Origin: Cryptomeria japonica
Taxonomy: Eukaryota > Streptophyta > Pinopsida > Cupressales > Cupressaceae
Length of the DNA: 64,000 bases
Assembly (NCBI RefSeq): GCF_030272615.1
Contig: NC_081408.1
Coordinates: 606,163,673 to 606,227,672, forward strand
Direction: 5' to 3'
Position 1 is the first letter of the stretch. Every line of letters begins with the position of its first letter. This document shows, one piece after another, positions 9,939 to 21,670 of the stretch. Both the position numbers and the translations under genes were made by a program. A model generated the notes under the pieces. That model was not told the DNA's origin. It saw nothing but the letters and a program-made list of their open reading frames with translations, and did no database searches.

Positions 9939-11434
9939 TGTAGACATATAAAAATGACCATATTCCTAAATGAATATTTTATGTTCATTTCTCTATTTGA
10001 TTAAATCCAATTTAATTAAATTATCCACATTCCTCTATTTAATTAAGTAAATTACTCAATTTATTTAAATTAAATTCACCATACCCATTTAATGAATAAA
10101 TCATTTTATTCGATTAAATCCCCCTAGCCACTTTTAATTAAATTCAAATTCAATTAAATAGTTATCCCAAATTGAATAAATCTAATTTATTTAATTCCTC
10201 CAAATTGCAACCAAATTGAATGAAAATCATTTAATTCAATTAAATCCTATTATCCCTCCATCCACTTGCAAAATCCTACATCTCCCACTTGCCTTCCTAA
10301 ATCCCTTTCTAACCCCTTCTAGAATCTTCTAATTGCTTCTAATTAACCTAACCCCTCCTCTAAACTTTGTCACATCCCTAAGCAAAGGGAAGTCACTTCT
10401 CAAAAACCTTAAAGTCTTTGATAACCATTGAAGGTTTTCAACCTTCAACCACTAAAACCCTTAAAGTCTTTGAAAACCATTAAAGGCTTCCAACCTTCAA
10501 CCACTTAATCCCCAAAGTCTCCAATAACCATTAATGGTTATTTCAAACCCTCCCACATGGTTAAAACATTTGTTTTGACTCAACCTCTATCCAACCCAAG
10601 GGTCTCATCAGGCCATTAATGCTTTGACCATGATTATCTCTTAATCATTTGCACAAAGGTTTATCCTTGGATTAACTCCTAATCCAGTGGGTAATCCTAA
10701 CTTAGACTTGACCCTTAGCCTTTAGATAACCATGAGGTCTTCTCAGGCCTTTAATGCCTCCAACCTCTTCTTTCAACCCAATCCTATGTTGACACTTGTC
10801 ACCATTTCATTGGTGCCAATTGTGCACATGGATCCTCAACTTTCAAACTTGGCCCTTGATTAAACCTTTCAATCTTGGCCATCCATTGCCCTGTTTTTGC
10901 TATAAATAGAGCTCTCATTCCTCCATTCTTAACAATCATCTTTCAAATTTGAAGCATCACACTTATGCTCAAATTCTTTCAAGCTTTCATTTCATATATG
11001 CTCATTTAGCCTCTTTTAGATCATAAATTAGACTAATATGCATGCTAGAGTAATTTATTTATCATTTTAGCTCAATCATAGACTAAATATAGTATGTTAG
11101 GATAGTATTCATACTAACCCTGTCATCTTATCATTTAGTTTATTGCATTTCTAGCATCATACATAGCTTACAACACATCTCATACTAAAATCAATTAAAA
11201 TCTCTCTCGTTCTCATATTTGCCATCCCTAAACCATTTTGCTCAGTGATCTGAGAGCAAAAACGTTGGTTTGAGGGACATTGTGAGATAGAGAACCATGG
11301 GACCCTCCTTGGGAAGCTGAGTAACACTACGTTACTCCATAGCTTGCATCAAGAAGTCCTTTGTGTGTGTGTGGATTGGTATTTCTCGTATTTTTCACAT
11401 ATTAAGTTTTACTCAACCACTTTTCCCGCATACA
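9939..11434 (+). repeat. Solo LTR inserted in gag of H
   Basis: A 1,496-bp insertion starting TGTAGACA and ending ATACA with a perfect 5-bp duplication AAAGT (9934-9938 and 11435-11439). It contains no coding domain. Its start resembles the LTR of element B. AT-rich self-complementary tracts fill its first 300 bases, and a canonical TATAAATA lies at 10901. It is the product expected from LTR-LTR recombination of a full element. Confidence 0.9.
10901..10908 (+). promoter_or_regulatory. TATA box of the solo LTR
   Basis: TATAAATA followed by GAGCTC, about 530 bp before the LTR end. This is a typical core promoter arrangement for a plant LTR. Confidence 0.55.
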
Positions 11435-12022
11435 AAAGTAACTGCTATTAATGAGTCAAGAACAATGCCTAATACATCAGTATCTAGAGATACCCTGGTT
11501 GGAAAACTTTCAACATTTGAGCTTGAGGAATTTGGTCCTATTGCTACAATTAAGATAGATTTAGCCTTCAAAGTATCATCATATGCATCATCATCATCAT
11601 CATCATCTGATAAATCTGATTGGAAAGCACTTTATGCAAGAGAACTTGAAGATATCAGGAGGGAAAATGAAGAATTGGAAGAACTTAAAGCACTATTTGC
11701 AAGGAAAATGCCTAAATGTCCTATTGGAAGTAAGTATGAAGGTAAAACACCATTTAAATGTTTTAACTACAATAAAGTTGGTCATATGGCATCTAGATGT
11801 CTTGACAGACATGCAAGATTGAGAGAAGAAGCTAAAAGAACATATAAGCCTAACCTTGAATATTAGAGATACAGATTTAAGAAGAATAGAGACAAATCAT
11901 GTTACTATGCTGATGAAGGAGTTACTGATGATTCCGATGAAGAACTAGCAGACAATGGATGGGTTTATCTTGCAGTAAAATAAGATCAATCGATACCTAC
12001 TATTCCACTAGTAGAGCAAGCC

Positions 12023-12616
12023 TTGGCAGCTAAAATTGAAGAAAATGATGAATGGATTATAGATTCCGGATGTTCACATCATATGACTGGTGATAAAAGC
12101 AAATTCTTATATTTTCAGAAATACAATGGAGGTCTAGTAAGATTTGGGGATGACAAGGCTTGTTTGATTAGAGGAAAAGGCACTATATATTTTGATGGTA
12201 AGCACAATACTGACAATGTTTATTATGTTGAAGGTTTGAAGCATAATCTTTTGAGTGTTGGTCAATTAGTTGAAAAGGGATTTCAGTTACAGTTCAAGAA
12301 TGGTAAATGCAAAATCTTGAATAGAACTGGTTTGGAGATTGCAGCCGGTAATCAGATTAGAGGTAATATATTTCATTTGAATAACAATGAAAATACATGC
12401 TTGATTGCACATATTGATGAAAGTTGGTTATGGCATAAAAGACTTTGTCATGTGAATTTTGATTGCATTATAAAGACCAGTTCATCTAAGAAAGTAAGGG
12501 CTTTACCTAAGATTGTAAAACCTCATAATCTGGTATGTAAGGAATGTCAATTGGGAAAGCAAGTTAGAACAACTTTTAAGATATTTTTGAGAAATCCAAT
12601 AATGTTCTTGATTTAA
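12023..12616 (+). pseudogene. pol: Protease and GAG-pre-integrase region (element H)
   Basis: In the same frame as the second half of gag. The aspartic protease active site DSG is intact in the WIIDSGCSHHMTG motif near 12053-12091. It is followed by the usual copia strands and by the pre-integrase zinc-binding region with WHKRLCH, then CKECQLGK (His and Cys ligands). The reading ends at 12616 because of a one-base frameshift; homology continues in another frame from about 12617. The family role is to cleave the polyprotein and to bind viral DNA ends. Confidence 0.9.
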
Positions 12617-13661
12617 TTCATACTGACTTGTGTGGTCTGGCAAGAACAAGAAGTCTACGGGGAGATAGATACTTATGCTAATTATTGATGATTATTCTAG
12701 AATGTGTTGGGTTACTTTTCTCAAGGAGAAATCAGAAGCTTTTGGGAAATTCAAATTATTCAAGGCAATGGTAGAGAATGAAACTGGTAAGAAAATCAAA
12801 TGTTTAAGATCTGATCAAGGAGGTGAATTTACATCTAAGGAGTTTAATACATTTTGTGAAGTGAATGGAATTAGAAGACAACTATCAGCACCCCAGACAC
12901 CTCAAAAAAATGGAGTTGTGGAAAGAAAGAACAAAACTATTCTAGATGCAGCTAGAAGCATGATATTAGAAGCAAATCTACCTCATATGTACCAGAGAGA
13001 AGTGGTGAATACAACGGTTTACACTTTTAACAGAGTTCACATCAAAGGTAAAACCAATAAGACCCCTTGTGAATTATGGTTTGGTAATACTCCTACTCTT
13101 AAATACTTTAGAATATTTGGAAGCAAATGCTATATTAGGAGAGATGAGTATATTGGCAAATTTGATCCTAGAAGTGATGAAGGAATATTTCTTGGTTATT
13201 CATCTAAGAGAAAAGCATATAGATGTTTTAATAAAAGATTGCATAAAATCATTGAGAGTGCAAATGTGAAGATAGATGAACAATTTAGAGGAAATTCAAG
13301 GTCTATGGATTCTAAATTGGTAGTTGAGATGATCATAAATAAACCTATACAGAGTGCACCAATACAAAATGTGGATCCAGTCACACTGACATCATCAGAG
13401 AATTCCACAGTGACTGAAGAACAACAACAAGTGAACACACCCAGGTATGTAAGACTGAATCACTCTGAAAGTCAGATAATTGGGAATAAATATCAAGGTG
13501 TTATGACAAGAGAGAGACTGAAAAATGAAGAGGTATGTTTAATTTCTCAAATTGAACCAACATTTTTTATTGAAGCATGTGAAGATAAACATTGGATTAA
13601 AACTATGGAAGATGAACTAGAACAAATTGAAAAGAACAATACATGGACATTGGTTCCCTAG
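12617..13661 (+). pseudogene. pol: Copia integrase (element H)
   Basis: The integrase core inserts element cDNA into chromosomes. The catalytic triad is visible: Asp in HTD just after the frameshift, Asp in SDQGGEF near 12822, and Glu in VVERKNKT about 36 residues later. The copia-specific CYIRR and FDPRSDEGIFLGYS block follows, then the linker toward RT. The frame ends with TAG at 13659-13661, where related element F has Trp. Confidence 0.92.
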
Positions 13662-15089
13662 CCTAAAGACAAAAATGTAATTGGAACTAAATGGGTATTC
13701 ATAAATAAACTTAATGAAGATGGTAAGGTAATCAGAAACAAAGAAAGATTAGTGTGTAAAGGATATTCATAGAAAGAGGGAAGTGATTACAATGAAACCT
13801 TTGCACCGGTAGCTAGAATTGAGGCATTCAGATTATTTCTTGCATTTGCAGCACACACGAACTATAAAGTATATCAAATGAATGTAAAATGTGCATTTTT
13901 GAATGGTGATCTTGAAGAGGAAGTTTACATTGAACAACCTGATGGATTTTTATTGACAAATGATAAATATATGGTTTGCAGATTAAGGAAAGCTTTATAT
14001 GGATTGAAGCAAGCTCCTAGAGCTTGGTATGCTAGATTGGACAAATATATTTTGAAGCTTGGTTACACTAAACGTAATGCTGGCAGAAACTTATATTCCA
14101 AAGTGACTAATGAAGACATCTTGGTTATTGAAGTTTTTTTTTATGATATCATTTTTGGAGGAGAAGATGGATTGTGTGAAGACTTTGCTAATAAGATGCA
14201 GGAAGAATTTGAAATGTCTATGATTGGGGAGATAAAATTCTTTTTAGGATTGCAGATTTCACAGATTGATAAAGGTATATTCATATGTCAAACAAAGTAC
14301 TTGAAGGAACAATTGAAGAAATTTGGTATGGAAAACTCTAAACTGGTAAGTACGCCTATGACTACAACTGATAAATTGACAGTGAAGGATGATTCAACTC
14401 CTATTAATCCGACAAGATATAAATCTATGATTGGACATTTACTGTATTTGACACAAACAAGACCTGATATAATGAATGCAGTATGTATTGTTTCAAGATT
14501 TCAGAGTAATCCTAGAGAAAATCATGAATCAATAGTGAAAAGGATTTTTCGGTATCTACAAGGCACAACAAATCTTGGTTTATGGTATCCTAGAGATGAA
14601 AATTTTGATTTATGTGCATACATTGATGCAAATTGGACAAAATATGTAGATGACGAAAAGAGCACCACCAGCGGGGCATTCTTTCTTGGTAGCAAATTGA
14701 TTTCATGGTTGAGCAAGAAACAAAGTTGTACATCATTATCAATAGCAGAATCAGAATATGTTGTAGTAGCAACTAATTGTACTCAGGTATTATGGATTAA
14801 GAAAATGTTGAAGGACATAAAGGTAAAATGCAAAGAACCTATAATCATTTATTGTGATAATTTAGCAACAATTTATATATCTAAGAATCCGGTATTTCAT
14901 TCTAAGACTAAACATGTTTCTATCAAATATAATTTTCCGAAAGAGAATGTTGAAGCAAAAGAAGTGACATTGGTTTATGTGAATACTAAAGAGAAGATTG
15001 CAGATATCTTTACTAAGCCTTTTCCTAAGGAAACTTTTGAATATGTTAGAGAGAAACTTGGGGTTATACCCTCACTGGTAGAAACTTAG
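13662..15089 (+). pseudogene. pol: Copia reverse transcriptase and RNase H (element H)
   Basis: The polymerase domain starts with the NVIGTKWVF block. It has a second premature TAG near 13771, then an open reading frame from 13878 to 15089. The conserved [26 protein letters not shown] and GEIKFFLGLQI blocks are present. The YVDD catalytic motif is FFYD (14136-14147): the first Asp has become Tyr. RNase H follows with the DANW, SLSIAESEY and HVSIKYN blocks. The copia C-terminus EKIADIFTKPFP ends the protein. Polymerisation activity is very unlikely. Confidence 0.94.
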
Positions 15090-15451
15090 ATAGTTGATGA
15101 TTGGCATCAAACCGATAGAATTAATATAGAAACTTTTTTCTGGCTTTGATGGAGAAGAGATACTTCTCAGGGGGAGTAGTTGGTTATAACAATTGATTAT
15201 TGTAATTGGTTTTATGAATTGGTTGTATCTGGTATTTGTATTGCTTTGGCATTTGATGCCAAAGGGGGAGAGATATCTATGGAAAAACATTATCCTTTGG
15301 GGAGAGATTATTCATTGGGGGAGTGATATATACTCCCTGCATTTGTATTTTGATTTTTGGTATTGATCTATTCTAGTTATTGTTGGTTTATGGTTTTTGG
15401 CATTTAGATGTTTTTCCATCTTGTGTTTCCATCAATGCCAAAGGGGGAGAT
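15090..15451 (+). other. Element H 3' untranslated region and PPT
   Basis: A T- and G-rich stretch with no ORF of note. The polypurine tract AAAGGGGGAGAT lies at 15440-15451, directly before the LTR. A second close match (AAAGGGGGAGAG) sits near 15260, which could be a secondary priming site. Confidence 0.8.
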
Positions 15452-16515
15452 TGTTGGTATTATGGATGTGTTGTATTGGTTTTTTCATTGATGTCAACAC
15501 TTATCCTTTTAGAGATCTTTGGTTATGTTGAACCGACACATTATATTCACCGACATGTTCAGTGATTTATGCACAGTCACTGGTATATTGTTCACCGACA
15601 CTAAGGATGAATTGTTATCATTTGGAGATCACTTGGTTATGTCAAAGACATGGTTTGGACACTTGGTCTTGGTAGTTTGGTTATTGGTCTAATTGGGTTG
15701 ACATATTTGTTGTTCTTGTCAAATTGGTCTAGGTTATGGACCGACATGCATTATCTATTCCATATCAGCATGACACATTATGGAGATGATTAATTAATTG
15801 GATATTGTTGTAATTGTATTGAGCCAACATGATATCACATCTTGAATTATTTGTAATTGATTTAATTGTAATATTCTTAGTTAGCCAGCCTACACATTTG
15901 GTCTTAGGTTTTGGTATATATGTAAGATCTCATTTGTGAGATGATGTAATAGCATAGGGATATGATATATGGTTATTGTATTGTAACATGGTATGTGCGA
16001 ATATTGAAGATCATATGAGCAGACCATAGAGAAGGTTCAAGGAAGGTTTGAAGGTGATTATCATAGCTTAACCGGTACTAAATCCAGCATTGGAGATGCT
16101 ACTTTGCGCAGTACATTATCATTGGATTTAATCATCCAATTGTAGTCAATGTGACTCCTATTTTGTGATTAAGCAGTGAGCTCTAGGTGGTTGGCCTTTC
16201 TACACGTGCAGACCCCATTTGTATACACATAATATGTGCAGTAGTATCATCTGATTGTGGGTAAGGTTTCCCACCGTGGTTTTTTCCCTTACAGGGTTTC
16301 CACATACAAATCTCTGTGTTATGTGTTGTCGATGTTGTTTCTCTTTCTATTCTATGCATTGAGTTTCACCGGTATTAATATTAACTGCTAATCTGTCTAC
16401 CGACATTAATTTTGGTTTACCGGTATTAAGTATCAAGTTTGATTAAGTTATATTTTGGTTGAAATTAATTGACAACTGATTCACCCCCCCTCTTAGTTTC
16501 CTCTGGGTCCTAACA
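15452..16515 (+). repeat. Element H 3' LTR
   Basis: A 1,064-bp copy of the 5' LTR, starting TGTTGG and ending TCCTAACA, followed by the TAGCA duplication. The segment 15486-15498 pairs imperfectly with 15425-15437 across the PPT/LTR junction. Confidence 0.93.
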
Positions 16516-16949
16516 TAGCAATATATATAAGTCCTATACTAACACCGACAAACTAACAACATACCCTAAGGTGAAATTGAAGGCGGCAAAGGCCCGCTTA
16601 GAACATTTGGCTAACAGCTTTGATGGTACTCAGATACTGACTAGTACCATTGATGGTCATATTTTAATTACAGAGTGATATTTCTGGATTAGAGGACATG
16701 GGTAGGCTAATCCGACATGCAAGGGAATTAAGAGGTTTGGTGAGTCCCCAGTTGAACACTTTGTTATGTCACAAGAGGGAAATCATAGAGTTAATGAATA
16801 AACCTACTCCAATAGACCTATTAGAAGAAGAGCTTCATGCATATATTCTTAATTATTTTGTATCCATTTTGAGCACATTGAAGATAGGTCGGGCTGCATA
16901 CTTAGGATTTTTGAAGAATGCTTACTCAGATATTTTCAAGTTCATCTAG
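16516..16949 (+). pseudogene. ORF2 C-terminal remnant of element I, third piece
   Basis: After removal of H the frame of 7660-8292 continues here for about 50 codons to a TGA near 16677. An overlapping second frame (16698-16949, 83 codons) then carries a Leu-rich helical sequence, which suggests one frameshift. Lys/Ala-rich helices match in style the coiled C-terminus of D ORF2. No known domain was recognised. Confidence 0.45.
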
Positions 16950-17193
16950 GTTCGGTAATCACAGTTTTTCTCTCATTCTTTCATTCATTTGCCCTGACTT
17001 TTTCATTGATTTCAAAGTGGGAGAGGTTGATGTGAAAAATGTATAGGGACATAAGAAGTAATGTATAGCTCAAGGGAAGCAGTCTTCCAACAATTTTTTA
17101 GATCAGTTTTGGAGTTTTTAGTAGGGAACTAGAACAATAGTTCAACGATCCATTTTTCACATGAGTGTTACCATCAATACCAAAGGGGGAGAT
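16950..17193 (+). other. Element I 3' untranslated region and PPT
   Basis: Non-coding, T-rich, ending in the polypurine tract CAAAGGGGGAGAT just before the LTR. The same tract is found in copia elements H, E and F and in element D. Confidence 0.8.
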
Positions 17194-17245
17194 TGTTGGC
17201 AATTGAAACTCATCTGGCTTAATTGTGTTGTCATTGATGGTAACA
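17166..17245. other. Inverted repeat bracketing the PPT/LTR junction of element I
   Basis: TGTTACCATCAAT (17166-17178) is perfectly complementary to ATTGATGGTAACA (17233-17245). The 54-base loop holds the PPT and the LTR start. Element D has the same design with a compensatory base change. Confidence 0.75.
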
Positions 17246-18118
17246 AACACAATTTTAGGTTGGTCACTTAACCAATACTCATCGGTATTCATTGTTTGGC
17301 AAGCGACACCGATAGACAAGGGAAACCGACAAACTAGGAATCGGTATATAAGGTCAACATGGGAGATTGATCTGACAGGTCTACACGACAATGATCAAAG
17401 GCATTGGTCTTGAAGTTTAGTGAATTTATTTTTGCTTAGGCCAACATGTAAATAAATTGTAATATCATTGTAAGCGAACATAAGAAATTTATGTTTATAT
17501 TTGGGAAGGGTATTTAAGTCAGTCCAGTTAGGTTATTTTAGAAGGACAGGAAATGTAATGGGATATAGTAATGTGATATTATGCGACCAATATTGATCGA
17601 CATAAAGTGAATGTAATATTATGTAGTTGGTCTTGGATATTGTCTTAGAGGTTTGGGAAGCGAAGAAAGATACCAGTAAGGAAGGACACCGTGTAAACTG
17701 GTACAAACTGTTCTTTAATCGGAACTCATCCAGCATAGTAGATGCACTTTCAGAGTTTAGAATTTTGTTTGTAACTCCATATTTGGTGTTTGTAGTTAGT
17801 GAGGCTCCCTTTGTGATGAGAAGTGTTCTTTAGGCTGTTGGCCTTCCTACATGTGCAGTCCCCTATTGTAATATTTATTCATTTGGCTAGTGGATTGATA
17901 TTGTGGGTCACCAATCCTACGATGGTTTTTCCTCTTTGAGGTTTTCCACATATAAATATTTGTGTTATGGTGTATGCTCTTGTAATTGCTTCATTTCTAT
18001 TTGTTGTTATATTCTTTCATGTTTACCAGTTACTGAAATGCATTGTTAATAAGGTTAAAATTGATTATACTGATATAACACTGATTCACCCCCCTCTTGG
18101 TGTTCATGGATTCCAACA
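17194..18118 (+). repeat. Element I 3' LTR
   Basis: A 925-bp LTR starting TGTTGGCA and ending TTCCAACA, with the copia-like U5 end (CACTGATTCACCCCCCTC style). It is followed by ACCCA, the expected duplication, whose partner is outside the window. A TATATAAG-like signal lies near 17344. Confidence 0.85.
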
Positions 18119-18790
18119 ACCCAAATATTCCATCTTACAATCAACACATGAACACATATAATTCTACATGTATTGGGGGTAATTATCTTCATAGTGGTAT
18201 CAATAAAACAAATCCACCTCAAAATCCACAATATCAATAACAACACATCCCTCAATAAGAGAATGTTACCACTTACTTCTAACCCCCACAATACGAACAA
18301 GGTTCATCTACCTACCAATAACCTCAACTTATACAACACATAACCATTCATTAGCAACCCCCTATCTATCAAAATATGGTAGGTTACAACATCCACAACA
18401 ACAACCTAATTGCATCCATTTGTGGAGTAGCCTACAACAGGCACAACATTCTCAAATAAATTGGACCAATGCTATCACAATCTCTCTTTCTCCAATAAGA
18501 TAAATGGGCCACAACAACCAAAAGCATTAGTTCAAACCCTTGGGAGAACTATTAGATGTTATATTTAAACAAATGGAGTGACACAACATGGTCATATATC
18601 CATAAACATAACCATTTGTTGAATCTAAACCCAAACCCAATTGGTACAAAGATAACAAGTATTGCACCTATCATCATATCAAAGGTCATACTACAAAAAA
18701 GTGCATGAAACTTAAACATTTGATTTAAGACCTTATCGATTAGGGGAAGATTAATGTCAACCCCATGACAAGAAGGTCACCAAATGCACA
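18119..18790 (+). pseudogene. gag: Gypsy gag remnant (element J)
   Basis: An Asn/Gln/Pro-rich sequence with many stops, most where Gln codons are expected. Near 18650-18720 it carries the motif YCTYHHIKGHTTKKCMKLK followed by a DLI helix. This is the zinc-binding signature shared with gag of A, B and C. The capsid domain before it is unrecognisable. Reading stops soon after, at the solo LTR. Confidence 0.65.
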
Positions 18791-19437
18791 TGTAGGTAAT
18801 TGATACAACCATAACTGGTGAATCCTCAAAAGAGAATTGATTGATTTATGCAACAAGAGTAACACAATGAAAGCGACAAGAAAAAATAAAAAGATTACAG
18901 AAACAGACCATATTATTGTCTTAGAACCTTCAGTAACCAACCAGTTATCATCATACAATCATCATAGAACAAACTAGTTATCATCATAGAACATCTGGTA
19001 GTCAACCGGTTACATGCAGGCTAACAATCTAGAAACAATAATGAAGGAAGCATCCTCTTATATAGAAGACACTATAGGAAATGGAGGGATAAGATTAAGA
19101 GGTGTAAGAGATAAATGGTCGGCTAGGATTAGAGGGTAAGTAGAGGAAATAAGAAAATAATGAGAGGGTAGGTAGTGTAGAAATTAAGAGATGAATGACA
19201 TGTGTCATGGGTAGAAAAGGTTATTGAATTAATTAAATAAATAAAGATTTATTTAATTAATTGAAGAAGTGGGATTAATTAAATAAATAAAAGTATTTGT
19301 TTAATTTAGGAAAAGGATAATTTAAATAAATAAAAGTATTTATTTAAATGAGAAATAAGACTAGAAGAGGATAAATGAATTAATTAAATAAATAAAAACA
19401 TTTATTTAATTAAACATGTCAATTTTAGGTGTCTACA
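18791..19437 (-). repeat. Solo LTR, minus orientation, in element J
   Basis: A 647-bp sequence that on the minus strand starts TGTAGACACCTAAAATTG, as the LTR of element B does, and ends ACCTACA. It contains several AATTAAATAAA-type inverted repeats at 19215-19420. I could not find a matching 5-bp duplication at its ends; the flanks suggest a deletion accompanied or followed the insertion. Confidence 0.7.
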
Positions 19438-20117
19438 CAAACCATTGCAATCAATACATATGGAAATTCTGAAAGGAGTTTAGTTGGCATGATAAATCTT
19501 CCTATCCAGGTGAATCCAATAATGTAGAACACATTATGCCATGTTATTGATCTCGATCTCCCATTCAATATCCTCCTCGATCATCGATGGATTCATGCTA
19601 TGTAGGATGTTCCATCCACTTTCCATCAGTGCCTAAAATTTCCCATATCAAGTTTGTGAAATTACTATTCATGGTGACTCACAATCATTTGACTATTGTT
19701 GTTCACTTGAGGCCTCGTCACCTTATTTATATTAGTTCCTTGGGGTTAGCACTGGAACACCTCATACCACTCCATCATCCTTATATGTTGACCCTAATTC
19801 CATACTAACCTTGGCCAAAGAAAAAACCTCTATCTCATTACCATTCTCCCAACTCAAGATCAATGACACTGGTTGTAGAGTATGCTCTATAAGAAACTTT
19901 TACAGTGGGCATGCTACCCTTAGATCCTCATGCTTGTGGTAAAATCCCCAAAGAATATAAAAAGAATGAACCCACTATAGAGAATTTGTTCCTACAATAT
20001 TTTAATCTCATGAAGGACTTAATCATGAGGTTATATAAGGGGATATTAATTAATGGCTATATAAATATCCCATTAACATCAGATGTCACTATTAAGCCAT
20101 CGACTATAACCAAATAA
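19438..20117 (+). pseudogene. Gypsy protease C-terminal remnant (element J)
   Basis: Translation shows the strand pattern of a Tat-type retropepsin C-terminus: a YGNSERSLVGMINLPIQV-like segment, a VIDLDLPFNILLDHRWIHAM-like block and VPSTFHQCLKFP, with stops replacing Gln. The catalytic aspartate half is missing between this and the gag piece. After 19700 homology fades; a 70-codon ORF at 19905-20117 has no recognised domain. Confidence 0.6.
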
Positions 20118-20675
20118 GACATCTTCAATGGCTTAAAACCTTCTAAATTTGACTTAAGGCCTTAAACCCTAAACCCCTAAGATTCATGCCTTGGATTTTT
20201 GGCCTAGTTCTATTTCTATATTGACTTCTATGATTGGTCATATCACTTGAGGTCACCAGCTAGAGGGTCCCCAAAACATTACTTCAATAGCCCCTCATTA
20301 CTTGCTACTAGTTGCCTTGTCCCTTTTGTCATCCCACAAATGCTACTCTATAGATCTATAGGTGGAAAATTTGGACCAAATGTTTACCTATAGACTTGCG
20401 GAGTGATGCTTAACAATTCTTCCATCACCCCTCAATAGGTTTCAACCTTTTTTGACATGTGTAAATTTCAATCACTTAAGTAATTGCATTCCGTAGTTGA
20501 TTATTTACCAAGATTTTTGTGCTTGCAGAGTAAAGGTTGTAGGCACAAATGCTACTCCATAGATTTGTAGGTAAAAAGTAGGGTTAAAAAATGAACCTGT
20601 GAAGCTAAAAAATTATGAATATAAGCATGTGATGGTGAGTTCCATGACTCCACAAGTGGTAGAAAATGAAGAAAG
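20118..20675 (+). other. Unassigned end of element J
   Basis: No ORF or domain was recognised. A sequence of about 30 bases (ACAAATGCTACT...) occurs twice, near 20337 and 20546, in the same orientation, suggesting an old short duplication. The segment ends at the LTR of element E, preceded by GAAAG as E's possible target duplication. Confidence 0.5.
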
Positions 20676-21670
20676 TGTTGAATATCCAAGCAACTGAGAG
20701 GGGGGTGAATCAGTTGATACCTTTCAAATAATTTATTTTATTCTTTTCACATCTGGATCCAAACCAACAAAAGTAACTAAGACATATATAACATGAAAAG
20801 CATAAACATATAAAATCACACAATGAACCTGCAGATATGATGTGAAAAACCTAAGAAGGGAAAAAACACGCAAAATGTTAGTTCTCAATATAAAACACCG
20901 GTTAAGGTGATTTTTAATAAGGGTAGCTCACTGCCAAAATGCTCACTATAGGTGGCCTCACTACCCAGAAAAAGGCTCACCATCAAAGAAAGAAAGAAAG
21001 AATGAAAGAATCTACCACTAAAACACAATTTGCAAATTGGATTGCTTTTGGTGCCTCAACACAAGCACATTCTCACTTATCACCAACAATCAGATCTTTC
21101 CTTTCCAATCTTGCATATCTTGAAAACAATGCAACACTTTTTCTATATCTAACTCATCTAGATCATTCTCATATATATACTATCTTTCAGGAAGCATAAT
21201 CTTCCCAGTTGTCTAAGATAGAGATCTAAAATATGTCAACACTAAACATTCTGGTGGTGGGAAGGAATGAGAAGTAGAACATACCACAACACACATCAAT
21301 AGTCAGATGAAAATGTTACAATCATTATAAATTCTGGACCCAAAACAAGATTCAAACGCTACACCAAAAGCCGCTACAGATTCTCGAATTCCAGACTTAC
21401 TTTGGAACCAAACAACAGTTCCCAAAAAATAAAAAATAAGAATGAAACCAAGATACACATGAATACCATCGATCAACACCATATCAGATAACCAAAAATA
21501 TCAGATCACAACCAACACATTTGATCTAATAACACCTCTTCTAGAGCACCAAAGATTCTAGGAAGACATTTTCTAGATTGAACCAATACCAAGAACATCA
21601 AAGATATCAATGATAACCATTATGTTGACATAAATGACAATCACTCATCATCACCATCATATTTGCAACA
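20676..21670 (-). repeat. Element E 3' LTR
   Basis: A 995-bp LTR; on the plus strand it starts TGTTGAAT and ends TTGCAACA. It shows the copia U5 end (GAGAGGGGGGTGAATCAGTTG in parts) and a GAAA microsatellite near 20987-21010. Confidence 0.85.

Larger units (their letters stand above)
9428..11981 (+). pseudogene. gag: Copia gag of element H, split by a solo LTR
   Basis: The capsid/nucleocapsid gene. The first part (9428-9938) carries the copia gag region with NYxIWKxRMETHL and AKAIWDKLETL motifs. There is an early frameshift near 9450 and a CAA-to-TAA type stop at 9661. The second part (11435-11981) resumes at residue KVTAINES after the inserted LTR. It has a Ser tract encoded by a CAT/TCA microsatellite, a coiled segment, and a single knuckle CFNYNKVGHMASRC in which the second Cys is Tyr. 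The insertion plus duplication is 1,501 bp, which shifts the frame by one; the two halves are indeed in frames 1 and 2. Stops TAG at 11864 and TAA near 11980 end the reading. Confidence 0.88.
8293..16515 (+). mobile_element. Element H: Ty1/copia retrotransposon with internal solo LTR
   Basis: A plus-strand copia element bounded by LTRs 8293-9370 and 15452-16515 and by the perfect duplication TAGCA (8288-8292 and 16516-16520). Internally it has PBS, gag, protease, integrase, RT, RNase H and PPT in copia order. It is interrupted in gag by a solo LTR (9939-11434). Coding is broken by in-frame stops, a frameshift near 12600 and loss of an RT catalytic aspartate, so it is non-functional. Confidence 0.95.
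1..18118 (+). mobile_element. Element I: two-gene type LTR element, 3' part, interrupted by A and H
   Basis: This is the outer element of the left half. Its sequence survives as 1-135, 7660-8292 and 16516-18118. Removing element A with one copy of its CTAAC duplication, then element H with one copy of TAGCA, rejoins one plus-strand reading frame at both junctions. The frame matches weakly but recognisably the C-terminal half of ORF2 in element D. The element ends with a PPT at 17182-17193 and a 925-bp LTR at 17194-18118. The 5' LTR, PBS and ORF1 would lie left of the window. Assignment to the D/G class is inference from ORF2 similarity, the shared PPT and LTR style. Confidence 0.7.
18119..20675 (+). 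mobile_element. Element J: decayed Ty3/gypsy gag-protease remnant
   Basis: A plus-strand gypsy fragment, the apparent target of both I (on its left) and E (on its right). It carries a heavily mutated gag with the C-x2-H...H-x4-C motif and a protease C-terminal half, separated by a solo LTR and a deletion. No LTR of its own is seen in the window. It is probably the oldest layer here. Confidence 0.7.

Noticed and set aside
11583-11822. 79-codon His-rich plus ORF
   Set aside because: A shadow frame of copia gag caused by the CAT/TCA microsatellite; the real frame gives the Ser tract and the zinc knuckle.
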